Positions 28,394 through 37,464 of a stretch of DNA of 64,000 bases are shown piece by piece; the first letter of the stretch is position 1; every line of letters starts with the position of its first letter. A program made the translations under genes and the position numbers. Under the pieces are notes generated by a model that made no database searches, was not told where the DNA came from, and saw nothing but the letters and a program-made list of their open reading frames with translations. The stretch comes from Pseudomonas sp. 8AS (GTDB lineage Bacteria; Pseudomonadota; Gammaproteobacteria; Pseudomonadales; Pseudomonadaceae): NCBI RefSeq assembly GCF_902506505.1, contig NZ_LR733406.1, positions 1,760,117 to 1,824,116 of the forward strand. The letters are read 5' to 3'.

Positions 28394-29268
28394 AAGGCAT
28401 CATTCTTGCGGGCGGCTCCGGCACTCGCCTGCACCCCATCACCCGGGGCGTGTCCAAGCAGCTGCTGCCCATCTACGACAAGCCGATGATCTATTACCCC
28501 TTGTCGGTGTTGATGCTGGCCGGTATTCGCGAGGTGTTGATCATCTCCACGCCGGAGGATTTGCCCAACTTCCGCAAGCTGCTGGGTGACGGCAGCGATT
28601 TTGGCATTGAGCTGAGCTACGCCGAGCAGCCGTCTCCCGATGGCCTGGCTCAGGCCTTCCTGATTGGCGAGTCGTTCATTGGTGACAGCGATGTCTGCCT
28701 GATCCTCGGCGACAACATCTTCTATGGCTACGGCTTCAGCGCCATGCTACGCGAGGCGGCCGGGCGTGGGCGCGGTGCCACGGTTTTCGGTTATCACGTG
28801 AGCGATCCGGAGCGTTTCGGCGTCGTGGAGTTCGATGCGGCGGGCAAGGCGATTTCCATTGAGGAAAAGCCGGTCAAGCCTAAGTCCAACTATGCGGTAA
28901 CCGGCCTGTACTTCTATGACAACTCGGTGGTCGAGATCGCCAAGCAGGTCAAGCCTTCCGCGCGGGGCGAGCTGGAAATTACCGATGTGAACAACGCCTA
29001 CCTCGAGCGCGGCGAGCTGCATGTCAGCTTGCTCGGGCGCGGGTTTGCCTGGCTGGATACCGGTACCCATGACTCGCTGATGGAAGCGAGCCACTTCGTG
29101 CATACCATCGAGGCTCGTCAGGGGCTCAAGGTGGCATGCCTGGAGGAAATCGCCTATCACCAGGGCTGGCTGACTGCGGAGCAACTGGCGGTCCAGGCGA
29201 AGGCGCTGAGCAAGACCGGCTATGGTCAGTATCTGCAGCGCCTGCTGGAGCAGGAGGCTGCCCGGTGA
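28390..29268 (+). CDS. rmlA: Glucose-1-phosphate thymidylyltransferase
   Basis: This 292-aa enzyme has [33 protein letters not shown] and the [19 protein letters not shown] block. It makes dTDP-glucose and is usually feedback-inhibited by dTDP-rhamnose. ATG 28390 overlaps the rmlB stop, and GTG of rmlC overlaps its own stop, so rmlBAC are tightly coupled. Confidence 0.97.
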   Translation: MKGIILAGGSGTRLHPITRGVSKQLLPIYDKPMIYYPLSVLMLAGIREVLIISTPEDLPNFRKLLGDGSDFGIELSYAEQPSPDGLAQAFLIGESFIGDSDVCLILGDNIFYGYGFSAMLREAAGRGRGATVFGYHVSDPERFGVVEFDAAGKAISIEEKPVKPKSNYAVTGLYFYDNSVVEIAKQVKPSARGELEITDVNNAYLERGELHVSLLGRGFAWLDTGTHDSLMEASHFVHTIEARQGLKVACLEEIAYHQGWLTAEQLAVQAKALSKTGYGQYLQRLLEQEAAR

Positions 29269-29807
29269 AGGTGATAGAAACGCAGCTGGCCGGCGTGCTG
29301 ATCATCGAGCCTAAGGTGTTCGGTGATCATCGCGGCTTTTTCCTCGAGACCTTTCAGGTCGAACGCTACCGGGATGCGGGCATCGGCCTGCCGTTCGTGC
29401 AGGACAACCATTCCCGTTCGCAGCGCGGCGTGCTGCGCGGCCTGCATTTCCAGCGCACCCGGCCGCAGGGCAAGCTGGTCAGCGTCAGCCGCGGTGCGGT
29501 GTATGACGTGGCCGTGGACATCAACCCCGACTCGCCGACCTGCGGGCAGTATGTCGGTGTCGAGCTGAACGACGAGAACCATCGCCAGCTCTGGGTGCCG
29601 CCGGGTTATGCCCATGGCTTCTGTGTGCTGAGCGAGGTGGCGGACTTCCAGTACAAGTGCACCGACCTGTACTTCCCCGCGGATGAGGGTGGTTTGCTCT
29701 GGAACGATCCGGAAGTGGCCATCCCCTGGCCTCTGGATGCTCCGCAGTTGTCGACGAAGGATCAGGTTAATCCGACGCTTCGCCAGTTGTTGGGGCGCGA
29801 GGGCTGA
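29265..29807 (+). CDS. rmlC: dTDP-4-dehydrorhamnose 3,5-epimerase
   Basis: This 180-aa cupin has [21 protein letters not shown] with the catalytic His, [12 protein letters not shown] and [16 protein letters not shown] start at 29265 overlaps the rmlA stop. It is a canonical RmlC, distinct from the paralogue at 9100 assigned to the CDP-sugar branch. rmlD starts 1 bp after its stop. Confidence 0.96.
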   Translation: MKVIETQLAGVLIIEPKVFGDHRGFFLETFQVERYRDAGIGLPFVQDNHSRSQRGVLRGLHFQRTRPQGKLVSVSRGAVYDVAVDINPDSPTCGQYVGVELNDENHRQLWVPPGYAHGFCVLSEVADFQYKCTDLYFPADEGGLLWNDPEVAIPWPLDAPQLSTKDQVNPTLRQLLGREG

Positions 29808-29808
29808 T

Positions 29809-30693
29809 ATGCGGGTACTCATTACCGGGGCGCACGGCCAGGTCGGTCACGAGCTGATGCGCTGCGCCCCCGCAGGTTTCGAGCTTGTCGGGCTGGGCTC
29901 GGCCGAGCTGGACATCGCCAATGCCGGCCAGGTGGCCGAGGTGGTTGCCCGGGTGCAGCCGCAGTTGATCATCAATGCCGCCGCCTACACCGCCGTGGAC
30001 AAGGCCGAGAGCGATGCTGCGCGTGCTTTTGCAGTCAACCGCGATGGTGTCGCCCATCTGGCTTGCGCGGCCGAGCGCTTGGCCATCCCGCTCCTGCATA
30101 TCTCAACGGATTATGTGTTTGCCGGTGATGCCGCCAAACCCTACCGCGAGAGCGATCCCACTGGCCCCACCGGCGTGTATGGCGCCAGCAAGCTCGCTGG
30201 TGAGCAGGCATTGGCTGAGCAGTGCTCGCGCTATCTGATTTTGCGTACCAGCTGGGTGTTTGGTGCGCATGGCAATAACTTCGCGAAGACCATGCTGCGC
30301 TTGGGGCGCGAGCGCGACAGCCTGGCGGTAGTGGCGGATCAGCACGGCGGACCGACCGCTGCGCTTGCCATCGCGAAGATGCTCTGGCGCCTGGCCGAGC
30401 GTTATCGCAGCAATGGCACTTTGCCCTGGGGTGTCTATCACTACAGCGGGGCGCCGGCCTGCAGCTGGCATGAGTTTGCCGAAGCGATCTTCCAGCAGGC
30501 TCTGGAACAGGGGTTGCTGCCGCGTGTGCCGTCGATGCAGGGCATTACCACGGCCGATTACCCGACGCCGGCCCGGCGTCCGGCCTGGTCGGTGCTGGAC
30601 GGCTCCAGGCTGTTGAATACTTTTGGCATCGAGCAGCCGGATTGGCGTGCTGATTTGCGCGAGGTTCTGCGTGAGCTGGCGAGTGTCGGATGA
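29809..30693 (+). CDS. rmlD: dTDP-4-dehydrorhamnose reductase
   Basis: This 294-aa SDR has LITGAHGQVGHELM, NAAAYTAVDKAESD, STDYVFAGD and the catalytic GVYGASKLAGEQA. It makes dTDP-L-rhamnose with NAD(P)H. It is the last gene of the polysaccharide locus and is followed by a REP-like hairpin and a strong palindromic terminator. Confidence 0.96.
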   Translation: MRVLITGAHGQVGHELMRCAPAGFELVGLGSAELDIANAGQVAEVVARVQPQLIINAAAYTAVDKAESDAARAFAVNRDGVAHLACAAERLAIPLLHISTDYVFAGDAAKPYRESDPTGPTGVYGASKLAGEQALAEQCSRYLILRTSWVFGAHGNNFAKTMLRLGRERDSLAVVADQHGGPTAALAIAKMLWRLAERYRSNGTLPWGVYHYSGAPACSWHEFAEAIFQQALEQGLLPRVPSMQGITTADYPTPARRPAWSVLDGSRLLNTFGIEQPDWRADLREVLRELASVG

Positions 30694-30780
30694 GTCTCTT
30701 CGGTAGTGTGCAGCAATGAGAGGCGATGTCCTTGTGATGTGTTGCAGGGGCGCATGCGTGAGTAGCTTGGCGTTGAGCAT

Positions 30781-30823
30781 GGCGAAGCCCAACAGGCCGG
30801 GGCCTGGATCATTGGGCTTCGCC
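30781..30823. repeat. REP-like hairpin, second family
   Basis: Arms GGCGAAGCCCA (30781-30791) and TGGGCTTCGCC (30813-30823) enclose a second short inverted repeat (CAGGCC/GGCCTG). The flank CTCAACCCAACCTGCGG resembles a common Pseudomonas intergenic repeat of the GGTTGGGTTGAG type. It differs in sequence from the TGTAGGAGC family elsewhere in the window. Confidence 0.6.
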
Positions 30824-30882
30824 GCGCCGCTCCTCAACCCAACCTGCGGTGTATCACTCTTGCAATACGTAACGCGTACATA

Positions 30883-30924
30883 ACCAACGAAAAGGGCCTG
30901 CAATTGCAGGCCCTTTTCGTTGGT
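30883..30924. terminator. Bidirectional terminator, perfect 42-bp palindrome
   Basis: This is a perfect inverted repeat with 21-bp arms, beginning ACCAACGAAAAGGGCC and ending GGCCCTTTTCGTTGGT. The A-rich and T-rich stretches inside the arms let it act as an intrinsic terminator in both directions. It sits between the convergent 3' ends of rmlD (plus) and the tubulin-like gene (minus). Confidence 0.9.
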
Positions 30925-30939
30925 GCGGCAGTTGGCCGG

Positions 30940-33123
30940 TCAGGCCTTGCCGCTGTAGTCGTTGAGCGAGATGACCCGGGTCTTGCCGACGCGGTGGCGG
31001 TAGATCTCGCGTAGGTACTTGATGGCCTTCTTCACGCTGTCGCGGGACAGGCGGATGTCATTGATCGAGACGAACTTGTCCGCATCGTGGATCAGCTCGC
31101 GGTACTTCTTCTCGTACATCGGTTTGATCGCGTACCAGTTGGTGTCGAGGATCTTCGCCGGATTCTCGTACTCGTTGAGCATGGCCTCGATCAGTTCCTC
31201 GTCGAACTCCTCGGAGACGATGAAGTCGAGCATGGCGTTGTCCAGGCTGTCGTCGTAGCGGTACTGGTCGCGGGCGAAGCAGCGCTTGATGAAGGCCACG
31301 ATCAGGGTCAGGAAGTCGTCCGACAGGCACGGGCTCTTGACGATCAAGGTGGTCAGCGACAGGTTGGCCGAGGCGCCGATGACCAGGGCGTAGCGCTTCA
31401 GGGTGGTGTTGGGGAACAGGCTGTTGAGGTGGCTCTTCAGGCGGTTGAGGTCCATGTAGGACAGTTTGTAGTCCTTGGGCAGGGAGACGATGGACACCAC
31501 CGAGGAACAGTTCTTGAAAAAGTGCAGGTCGCTCAGCGCGCTGGCGTCGAAGCCGCCTTTCTTGTACTGCTCCAGCGCCGCGCGGTAGCGCTTGGACTCG
31601 ATCGGCAGCAGGCTGATGCCTTCGATGGCCTGGGTCGCCTTGTTGAAGTGCGGCAGGTCGATGGAGCGGAAGAACAGGTCGTCGATATTGAGCTTGGGTT
31701 GCTCCTTCTCGAACACCTTGAACTTGTCCGTGGGCGCTGGCGGCGCCTGTTCGGCCACCACCGACTCGGCGTAGGCTACGGCCACCGGGCCGGCCAGGCT
31801 CATGAACAGGTCGTTGGCATCCAGGCGGATGGTCTCGCCGATGTCGATGCCGGCGCGGCGGAAGTAGTTCTGGTCGTAGTCGGTGGTCACCGCCTGGGCG
31901 GTGAGGATGTTGAAGATCTGCTGCGAGATGTACTGGTTGGCGTGGCGCTCCATGGCGTTCACGTCGATGTTCTGGATATTGCCGCCGTCGCTTTCCTCGG
32001 CGTAGCGCATGATGTCGTTGGAGATCAGCATCATCGCGTTCCACGGGCGGATGCGGCGCATCACGCTCTCTTCGCCGGTCTCCTCGTTGTCGAAGTTGTA
32101 GGAGAAGTCCCACTCCTCGGCGAGGTACTTGCACAGCAGGCGGCCGGCGTTGATATGCAGGGCTTCGGACATCTCGATGCGCTGGTCGGAGATGTTCGGC
32201 AGGATGCAGATGCCGCTGGTGAAGATCGGCTCGAAGACGAAGGAGTGGTCGCGGTTCTCGTCGCTGCCTTCCTCGGTCTTGGTCTCGAAGGTCTTGCTCA
32301 TGTAGGCGAACTGCTGGGCCAGGCCAAACTCCGAGGCCATGCCCGAGCCGGTGCCGCCGCCGGCGCTGAAGATGTAGAAGTACAGGCGCGACTGGTTGGC
32401 CTTGATCCCGCAGGAGTCGATTAGGTAGCTGTGGATGAACTTCCAGTCGGCATTGGTGAAGCGCTGGGTGTCCTTGTTGAGGATGATCTTGGCCAGGTAC
32501 TGGCCGAGGATCGGCGCGTTGCCGGCGCCGCCGGCATGCACCTCGGACAGGTCCATGATCTTCATCTTGCTGTAGTCGCTGAGGAAGCCGCTCTTCTCGG
32601 TCTTGCGCGAGAAGCGGATGCGCCCCTCGATGTCCTTGTCCAGGTCGCCGAGCATCACCAGTGGCTCGATGAGGAATACCGGCTTGGCCGCGCGGCTGGG
32701 CGACAGGCGCAGGTTGCTGCGGATCCAGCTGGTCGGGCGCTGTTCGTTGGCCGGCCTTTCCTGGTTGCTGAATTCGTTGAGGTAGAACTTGCGCGCGTTG
32801 TACACCAGGGACGCGACGTCCAGGGCGATGTTGGAGCCGCAACGGCCGAGGCCGATCAGGCATACGGAAGGGAAGTGCTGGCTGGTGCGCGCATCGCTGC
32901 CGTCGTCGCTGAGCACCTTGGGGAAGACCCGCTCGCGCAGGCCGTCGAGGTTTTCCAGGATGCGCTCGATGTCGCGCTCGGTGAAGTACATGTACGGCTC
33001 GCCATTGCCGGCGGGGCTGAGGAGTGTCCGCGGCGGCGTTACGGCTTCAGGGCTTTCGGCTAGGACGGGGCGCGCTTCGGAAACGGTGGACACTGCGTCT
33101 TTTTTTGTTTTCATCATCGACAT
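30940..33123 (-). CDS. Tubulin/FtsZ-superfamily-like protein (Tubulin_2 type)
   Basis: This 727-aa protein is predicted to be soluble. Residues 1-45 look disordered. A Rossmann-type nucleotide loop LIGLGRCGSNIALD lies at about 89-102 and the tubulin/FtsZ signature SAGGGTGSGMA at about 253-263. The long remainder (from about 400) is not recognised and has no membrane span. This matches the poorly characterised bacterial tubulin-like family (Pfam Tubulin_2), not FtsZ (about 390 aa). The start is one of three ATGs at 33114-33123; the outermost is used. A TATAGT-like -10 lies in the 137-bp upstream gap. It appears to be a one-gene unit ending in the palindrome at 30883. Confidence 0.75.
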   Translation of the reverse strand: MSMMKTKKDAVSTVSEARPVLAESPEAVTPPRTLLSPAGNGEPYMYFTERDIERILENLDGLRERVFPKVLSDDGSDARTSQHFPSVCLIGLGRCGSNIALDVASLVYNARKFYLNEFSNQERPANEQRPTSWIRSNLRLSPSRAAKPVFLIEPLVMLGDLDKDIEGRIRFSRKTEKSGFLSDYSKMKIMDLSEVHAGGAGNAPILGQYLAKIILNKDTQRFTNADWKFIHSYLIDSCGIKANQSRLYFYIFSAGGGTGSGMASEFGLAQQFAYMSKTFETKTEEGSDENRDHSFVFEPIFTSGICILPNISDQRIEMSEALHINAGRLLCKYLAEEWDFSYNFDNEETGEESVMRRIRPWNAMMLISNDIMRYAEESDGGNIQNIDVNAMERHANQYISQQIFNILTAQAVTTDYDQNYFRRAGIDIGETIRLDANDLFMSLAGPVAVAYAESVVAEQAPPAPTDKFKVFEKEQPKLNIDDLFFRSIDLPHFNKATQAIEGISLLPIESKRYRAALEQYKKGGFDASALSDLHFFKNCSSVVSIVSLPKDYKLSYMDLNRLKSHLNSLFPNTTLKRYALVIGASANLSLTTLIVKSPCLSDDFLTLIVAFIKRCFARDQYRYDDSLDNAMLDFIVSEEFDEELIEAMLNEYENPAKILDTNWYAIKPMYEKKYRELIHDADKFVSINDIRLSRDSVKKAIKYLREIYRHRVGKTRVISLNDYSGKA

Positions 33124-33260
33124 CCGGCGTGTGGGGCGGCGTTTCGGGGAGGCTTGGTGGCTAAATGCCTTCTTCTTGCATGGCTCTGCACTATATACAG
33201 CGAATGGGCATTGTTCGAGCCGGCGACGGCGTGGTTTGCGGAACTTCTTGGCTTTTTCGC

Positions 33261-34889
33261 TCAGGTTTCTACCCGATTGCGTCCAAGTTGCTTGGCCCGG
33301 TACAGCGCGGTGTCGGCATGGCGTACCAGGTCGCGGAGCAGTTCGCCGGGTTGCAGCTGGGCGATGCCGAAGCTGGCGCTGATCGGCTGCCGATCGAGCA
33401 GCGGGCTTGTGCTGATCAGTTCGCGCAGTTTCTCGGCCAGCTGGCGGGCCTGCTGCCTGTCGGTATGCGGCATGAGGATGAGAAATTCCTCGCCGCCCCA
33501 GCGGCACAGGCTGTCCGAGTCGCGCAGGTGCTCGCGGACCCTATCGGCCAGGCGGCACAGCACCTGATCGCCGATTTCGTGGCCGTGCCGGTCGTTGATC
33601 TCCTTGAAGTGGTCGATGTCGAAGAACACCAGCGACAGCGGGTAGCCGTAGCGTTCGGCCCGGCCGACTTCCTGCTGCGCCACTTCCTCGAACTTTAGGC
33701 GGTTCCACAGCCCGGTCAGGCGGTCGGTATTGGCCAGGCGCTCCAGTGTCGCGTTGCTGGTGAGCAGTTGCTGCTCGGTGTCCTGGCGGCGGTTGATCTC
33801 GCGCTGCAGGGCGCGCGACAGGGCTGCGAAGCGCAAGGCCACGGTGCCCATCAGCAGGATGACCAGCAGGGCGATGGCGCCGCCCAGGTAGAACATGCGG
33901 TTGTCCTGCTCGAGGTGTTCGCTGTAGAGAAACCCGTCCAGGTCGACCGGGCCGGGGGCCATGCCCAGTTGCACGTAGCTGTTGGCGATGGCGTCCCAGC
34001 GCCCGGGGTTCATGTGCCCGAGCTGCACCAGGTCGGACATGATCAGCTTGCGCAGGGCGTCGGCCTCGAAGCGCAGGTGCTCCAGGCTCTTGCCGGGGGC
34101 ATAGCGGCGGTGGATCAGCTGGAGGCTTTCTTCCTGGTGGTCCAGGGCATATTGCCAGCCCTTGAGGCTGGCCTGGACGAACGCTGCGACCCGCTGCGGC
34201 CGTTCCCTGAGCAGCCGCTCGCTGGTCACCAGTACATCGTTGTAGAAGTTCACCCCGTATTCGCGCGGGTTGATCAGGCGGTAGTCGACGCCGCGCTGGG
34301 CCAGCCAGTAGGTCTCGTTGGAGATGTAGCCGTCGTAGGCGTCGGTGCGCCCGTCGATCAGGTCCTGCGGGTCGAAGCTGGTCGGCTGGATATTCAGCTG
34401 GCCCATGTCGATGCCTTCGCGGCGCAGGGTGATCAGCAGCTCGGCGCTCTCCGGCGCGGGCATCAGCATCAGGCGCTTGCCGGCCAGGTCCGCGGGCGTG
34501 CGGATGCCTGAGTCGGCGCGCACTATCCACACGATGGGCGAGGTCTGCATGATCGCCGCCAGTGCCACCACCGGTTTGCCGGCCATGCGCTCGATCACCA
34601 CGCCGCTGTTGCTGATGGCGAAATCGCTGCGTCCGGAGAGGATGGCATCCACCGGCTTGAGGGCCTGCGGGCCGCCCTCGAGGATTTCCACATCCAGCCC
34701 GGCATCGCGGTAATAGCCTTTTTCCAGGGCCATGTAGTAGCCGGCAAACTGGAACTGGTGCAGCCAGCGCAGTTGCAGGCGCAGCCTGTCGCCTGCCGTG
34801 GCGCCGCCGCTGCCCAGGCAGATCAGCAGCAGGAGCAGTAGCCATTGCCGGGCGTTGCGGCGCGGGAGGTGAGACGGGCGATATGGCAC
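33261..34889 (-). CDS. NMT1/THI5-like periplasmic-binding domain fused to GGDEF cyclase
   Basis: This 542-aa inner-membrane protein has a signal segment (about 15-32), a periplasmic THI5/NMT1-like solute-binding domain (about 35-320, starting LRLQLRWLHQFQFAGYYMA), one membrane span (about 334-355), and a cytoplasmic GGDEF domain with DIDHFK, RDSD as the I-site at 456-459 and the active site GGEEF at 465-469. It should make c-di-GMP in response to a ligand related to thiamine-precursor or nitrile/sulfonate-type solutes; the ligand is unknown. No partner ABC genes are adjacent. Confidence 0.9.
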   Translation of the reverse strand: MPYRPSHLPRRNARQWLLLLLLICLGSGGATAGDRLRLQLRWLHQFQFAGYYMALEKGYYRDAGLDVEILEGGPQALKPVDAILSGRSDFAISNSGVVIERMAGKPVVALAAIMQTSPIVWIVRADSGIRTPADLAGKRLMLMPAPESAELLITLRREGIDMGQLNIQPTSFDPQDLIDGRTDAYDGYISNETYWLAQRGVDYRLINPREYGVNFYNDVLVTSERLLRERPQRVAAFVQASLKGWQYALDHQEESLQLIHRRYAPGKSLEHLRFEADALRKLIMSDLVQLGHMNPGRWDAIANSYVQLGMAPGPVDLDGFLYSEHLEQDNRMFYLGGAIALLVILLMGTVALRFAALSRALQREINRRQDTEQQLLTSNATLERLANTDRLTGLWNRLKFEEVAQQEVGRAERYGYPLSLVFFDIDHFKEINDRHGHEIGDQVLCRLADRVREHLRDSDSLCRWGGEEFLILMPHTDRQQARQLAEKLRELISTSPLLDRQPISASFGIAQLQPGELLRDLVRHADTALYRAKQLGRNRVET

Positions 34890-34969
34890 GGCGGACCCTG
34901 AGCTGGCACTGTGCTTTCACTCTAGCGGTTTTCCGACCAGGCGGGGAAACGCGGGGCGGGCTTTTGGAT

Positions 34970-35120
34970 GGCTATGTCCCCGTCATGCGTTGTGCGCAGG
35001 GGCTGCCCGCTGTAGGAGCCAGCTTGCTGGCGAAAACCGGCAACGGCAGAAGCATCGCGAGCAAGCTCGCTCCTACAGGCTTTGTGGCTGCCAGAGTAGC
35101 TAACAGGTACAGAGTCTTTT
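34970..35120. repeat. Extended REPIN copy C
   Basis: The core is at 35011-35077 with arms TGTAGGAGCCAGCTTGCTGG and TCGCGAGCAAGCTCGCTCC. It has the same orientation as copy A and the same outer flanks (GGCTATGTCCC on the left, TAGCTAACAGGTACAGAG on the right). It occupies most of the 339-bp gap between divergent genes at 34889 and 35229, so the promoters of both lie in or beside it. Confidence 0.9.
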
Positions 35121-35228
35121 TGATTGTCTGCCTGGTCAAGTTTTTTGCCGGGCAGGCTTGTCCGCGCGGCGGCGGGCGGAGTAGGGTGGGCGGTCCGGCC
35201 TTCTGGCTGCCGTGCGTTTGGATCTGCT

Positions 35229-36401
35229 GTGAAACCTGTTTCTCGGGCCGTGCTGATGCTGGCCTTGCTGCTGGCGGCGATCAACCTGCGCCCCGGCATC
35301 ACCTCCCTGGCGCCGCTGATCGAGCGGATCGCCGCCGAACTGTCCCTGAGCCGCGGGCTGATCAGCCTGACCACGGCCTTGCCGGTGCTGTGCATGGGCT
35401 TGCTGGCGCCCCTGGCGCCGCGTTTTGCCACGCGCATCGGCCTGGAACGCACCATCACCGCCTGCCTGGCCCTGATCTGCCTGGCCCTGCTGCTGCGCCT
35501 GGCCGGGCAGCACGGCGCGCTGCTGATCGGCAGCGCCGTGCTGATGGGCACCGGCATTGCGCTGACCGGGCCGCTGCTGTCCGGCTTCATCAAGCGCCAT
35601 TTCGTCGGGCACATCGGCCGCGTGGTGGGCTGGTATTCCTTCGGCATGGCCATCGGTGGCGCCGGCGGCGCGGTCCTGAGCATCCCGCTGACCCGCGCCC
35701 TGGGCGATGACTGGACCGCCGGGCTGGCGGCCTGGTCGCTGCCGGCGCTGGTCGCCGTGCTGCTCTGGGCGCGCCTGCCCAATTGCAGGGAAACCGCCGC
35801 CGCGGGCGATGGCACCGGGCTGCCCTGGCGCGAGCCGCGGGCGTGGCTGGTCACCGGCTTCTTCGCCATCCAGGCGGGGATGTTCTACAGCATGGCCACC
35901 TGGCTGGTGGCGCGCTATCACGAGGCCGGTTTCAGCCTGCCGTACAGCAATGGCCTGTTCAGTACCTTCATGCTGGTCGGCCTGCCCAGCGCCTGGCTGC
36001 TGCCCTGGCTGGCCCAGCGCTTCGGCATTCGCCAGCCGCTGCTGGTGGGCTGCGGCCTAGTGATGACCCTCAGCCTGGGCATGGTCACTTTCCTGCCGCA
36101 GCAGTTGCCGGAGCTCTGGGCCATGCTCATGGGCCTGGCGCTGAGCGGTTCGTTCGCCCTGTCGCTGGTGCTGCCGCTGTACGAGGTGCACACGCCGCTG
36201 GCGGTCAGCCGCTGGACCGCGATGATGCTCTGCGCCGGCTACTGCATGGCCTGCCTGGCGCCGATCCTGGTGGGGCTGGGGCGCGACATGGGCGGCGACT
36301 ACCGGCTGCCGTTCATGGTCCTGACCGCACTGGGTGTGCTGATGAGCCTGATCGCCTGGTGCCTGCGTACTCCCAGGGCCGGAGGGGATCGGCAGAGTTA
36401 G
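35229..36401 (+). CDS. MFS transporter, CynX/NimT family
   Basis: This 390-aa protein with about 12 membrane spans starts VLMLALLLAAINLRPGITSLAP, the signature N-terminus of the cyanate/nitroimidazole transporter group. A conserved RFATRIGLERT loop follows span 2. A GTG start at 35229 is used; in-frame starts farther upstream give residues without membrane character. The substrate is unknown; no cyanase gene lies nearby. Confidence 0.86.
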   Translation: MKPVSRAVLMLALLLAAINLRPGITSLAPLIERIAAELSLSRGLISLTTALPVLCMGLLAPLAPRFATRIGLERTITACLALICLALLLRLAGQHGALLIGSAVLMGTGIALTGPLLSGFIKRHFVGHIGRVVGWYSFGMAIGGAGGAVLSIPLTRALGDDWTAGLAAWSLPALVAVLLWARLPNCRETAAAGDGTGLPWREPRAWLVTGFFAIQAGMFYSMATWLVARYHEAGFSLPYSNGLFSTFMLVGLPSAWLLPWLAQRFGIRQPLLVGCGLVMTLSLGMVTFLPQQLPELWAMLMGLALSGSFALSLVLPLYEVHTPLAVSRWTAMMLCAGYCMACLAPILVGLGRDMGGDYRLPFMVLTALGVLMSLIAWCLRTPRAGGDRQS

Positions 36402-36620
36402 AAGCTGTTTGCGATCTTTTCCAGGCACTACCAACGAAGGCGTTGGGCCCACTGACTGCAGAACCGGGCAGCTCTGCGTGGGCACCAGAGGCCTGTACGT
36501 GGTTTTGTGGTGCGCACGGCGCACCCTGCGAGGGATGGTAAACAGGTTCTTGGGCACTGGTTCCTTTGCAGCGGCAAGGCCCTGTGATAGAAGGCAGCCT
36601 GCATTTCTTGGAGTACCCGC
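36402..36620. other. Intergenic, nothing recognised
   Basis: These 219 bases between the MFS gene and the next CDS show no credible coding frame, no strong hairpin with a T-run and no copy of the REP families seen elsewhere. A promoter for 36621 may lie here. Confidence 0.4.
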
Positions 36621-37049
36621 GTGGAGCCCGAATCCATCGTCTATGGCTGCATCCGTGACTGGCCGTCCGGCGAGCGCGAGCAGCGCCTGCTGCGGCGCGG
36701 CATCAACCGCCGGGTGCTGGAGCAATTGCCCCAGGGCGATGCCTGGCCGTTTCTTGGCCGCGAGATGTTCTCCTTCTGCGGCAACGAGGGCGAGGGCCTG
36801 TACCAGACCCAGGTGATCCACTTCGGCGCCAGCTACCGGGCCATCGAGTACGAGTGGAGCCTGTGGGTGCAGGAGTTCGAGGCGCTGCTCAAGCGCCTGT
36901 ACTGGGCCAGCGCGGTGGTCCATCTGGAAACCGAGCTGAACGGCCTGCACACCTTCCGCTGGGAGTCCGAGAGCGGCTTCCACAGCCCGCAGGAGGATGA
37001 CCTGCGCATGCGCTGCGTGTGGGAGCGCGAGGGCTGTCTGCGCGGCTGA
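36621..37049 (+). CDS. Conserved-looking hypothetical protein
   Basis: The product is 142 aa, acidic and soluble, with many Glu and Trp residues ([15 protein letters not shown] near the start, [16 protein letters not shown] in the middle). The third-position G+C bias is that of a real gene. No domain is recognised. A GTG start at 36621 is used. The ynfA-like gene follows after 47 bp. Confidence 0.72.
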   Translation: MEPESIVYGCIRDWPSGEREQRLLRRGINRRVLEQLPQGDAWPFLGREMFSFCGNEGEGLYQTQVIHFGASYRAIEYEWSLWVQEFEALLKRLYWASAVVHLETELNGLHTFRWESESGFHSPQEDDLRMRCVWEREGCLRG

Positions 37050-37096
37050 GTGGCGCCGGCTGGCGTAATCCCAGTCATTATCGAAGAGGTCGCCGA

Positions 37097-37429
37097 ATGC
37101 TCAATTACCTGTGGTTCCTGCTCGCCGCGCTATTCGAGATCGCCGGCTGCTACGCCTTCTGGATGTGGCTGCGGCTGGGCAAGAGCGCCTGGTGGCTGGC
37201 GCCGGCGCTGCTCAGCCTGTGCCTGTTCGCCGTGCTGCTGACCCGCGTCGAGGCCACCTATGCCGGGCGCGCCTACGCCGCTTATGGCGGGGTCTATATC
37301 GTCGCCTCGCTGTTCTGGCTGGCGGCGGTCGAGCGCACCCGGCCCTTGACCAGCGACTGGCTGGGGGCGGGCCTGTGCCTGCTCGGCGCGGCGATCATCC
37401 TGCTCGGGCCGCGCCTGGGCTGGCGCTAA
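37097..37429 (+). CDS. YnfA family small membrane protein
   Basis: This 110-aa protein has four membrane spans and the family signature [14 protein letters not shown] near the N-terminus, YAAYGGVYI in the middle and [10 protein letters not shown] at the end. The family belongs to the drug/metabolite transporter fold (UPF0060). ATG 37097 has GAAGAGG upstream; an in-frame start at 37019 would overlap the preceding gene. Confidence 0.93.
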   Translation: MLNYLWFLLAALFEIAGCYAFWMWLRLGKSAWWLAPALLSLCLFAVLLTRVEATYAGRAYAAYGGVYIVASLFWLAAVERTRPLTSDWLGAGLCLLGAAIILLGPRLGWR

Positions 37430-37464
37430 GCGCCGGTCACGGTTCGCCGTAGGGTGGCAGGTGC

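Noticed and set aside
31058..32863. Long open frames on both strands within the tubulin-like gene
   Set aside because: They are Arg/Gln/His-rich or Val/Gly/Ala-rich shadows; only the frame with GGGTGSG has protein-like composition.
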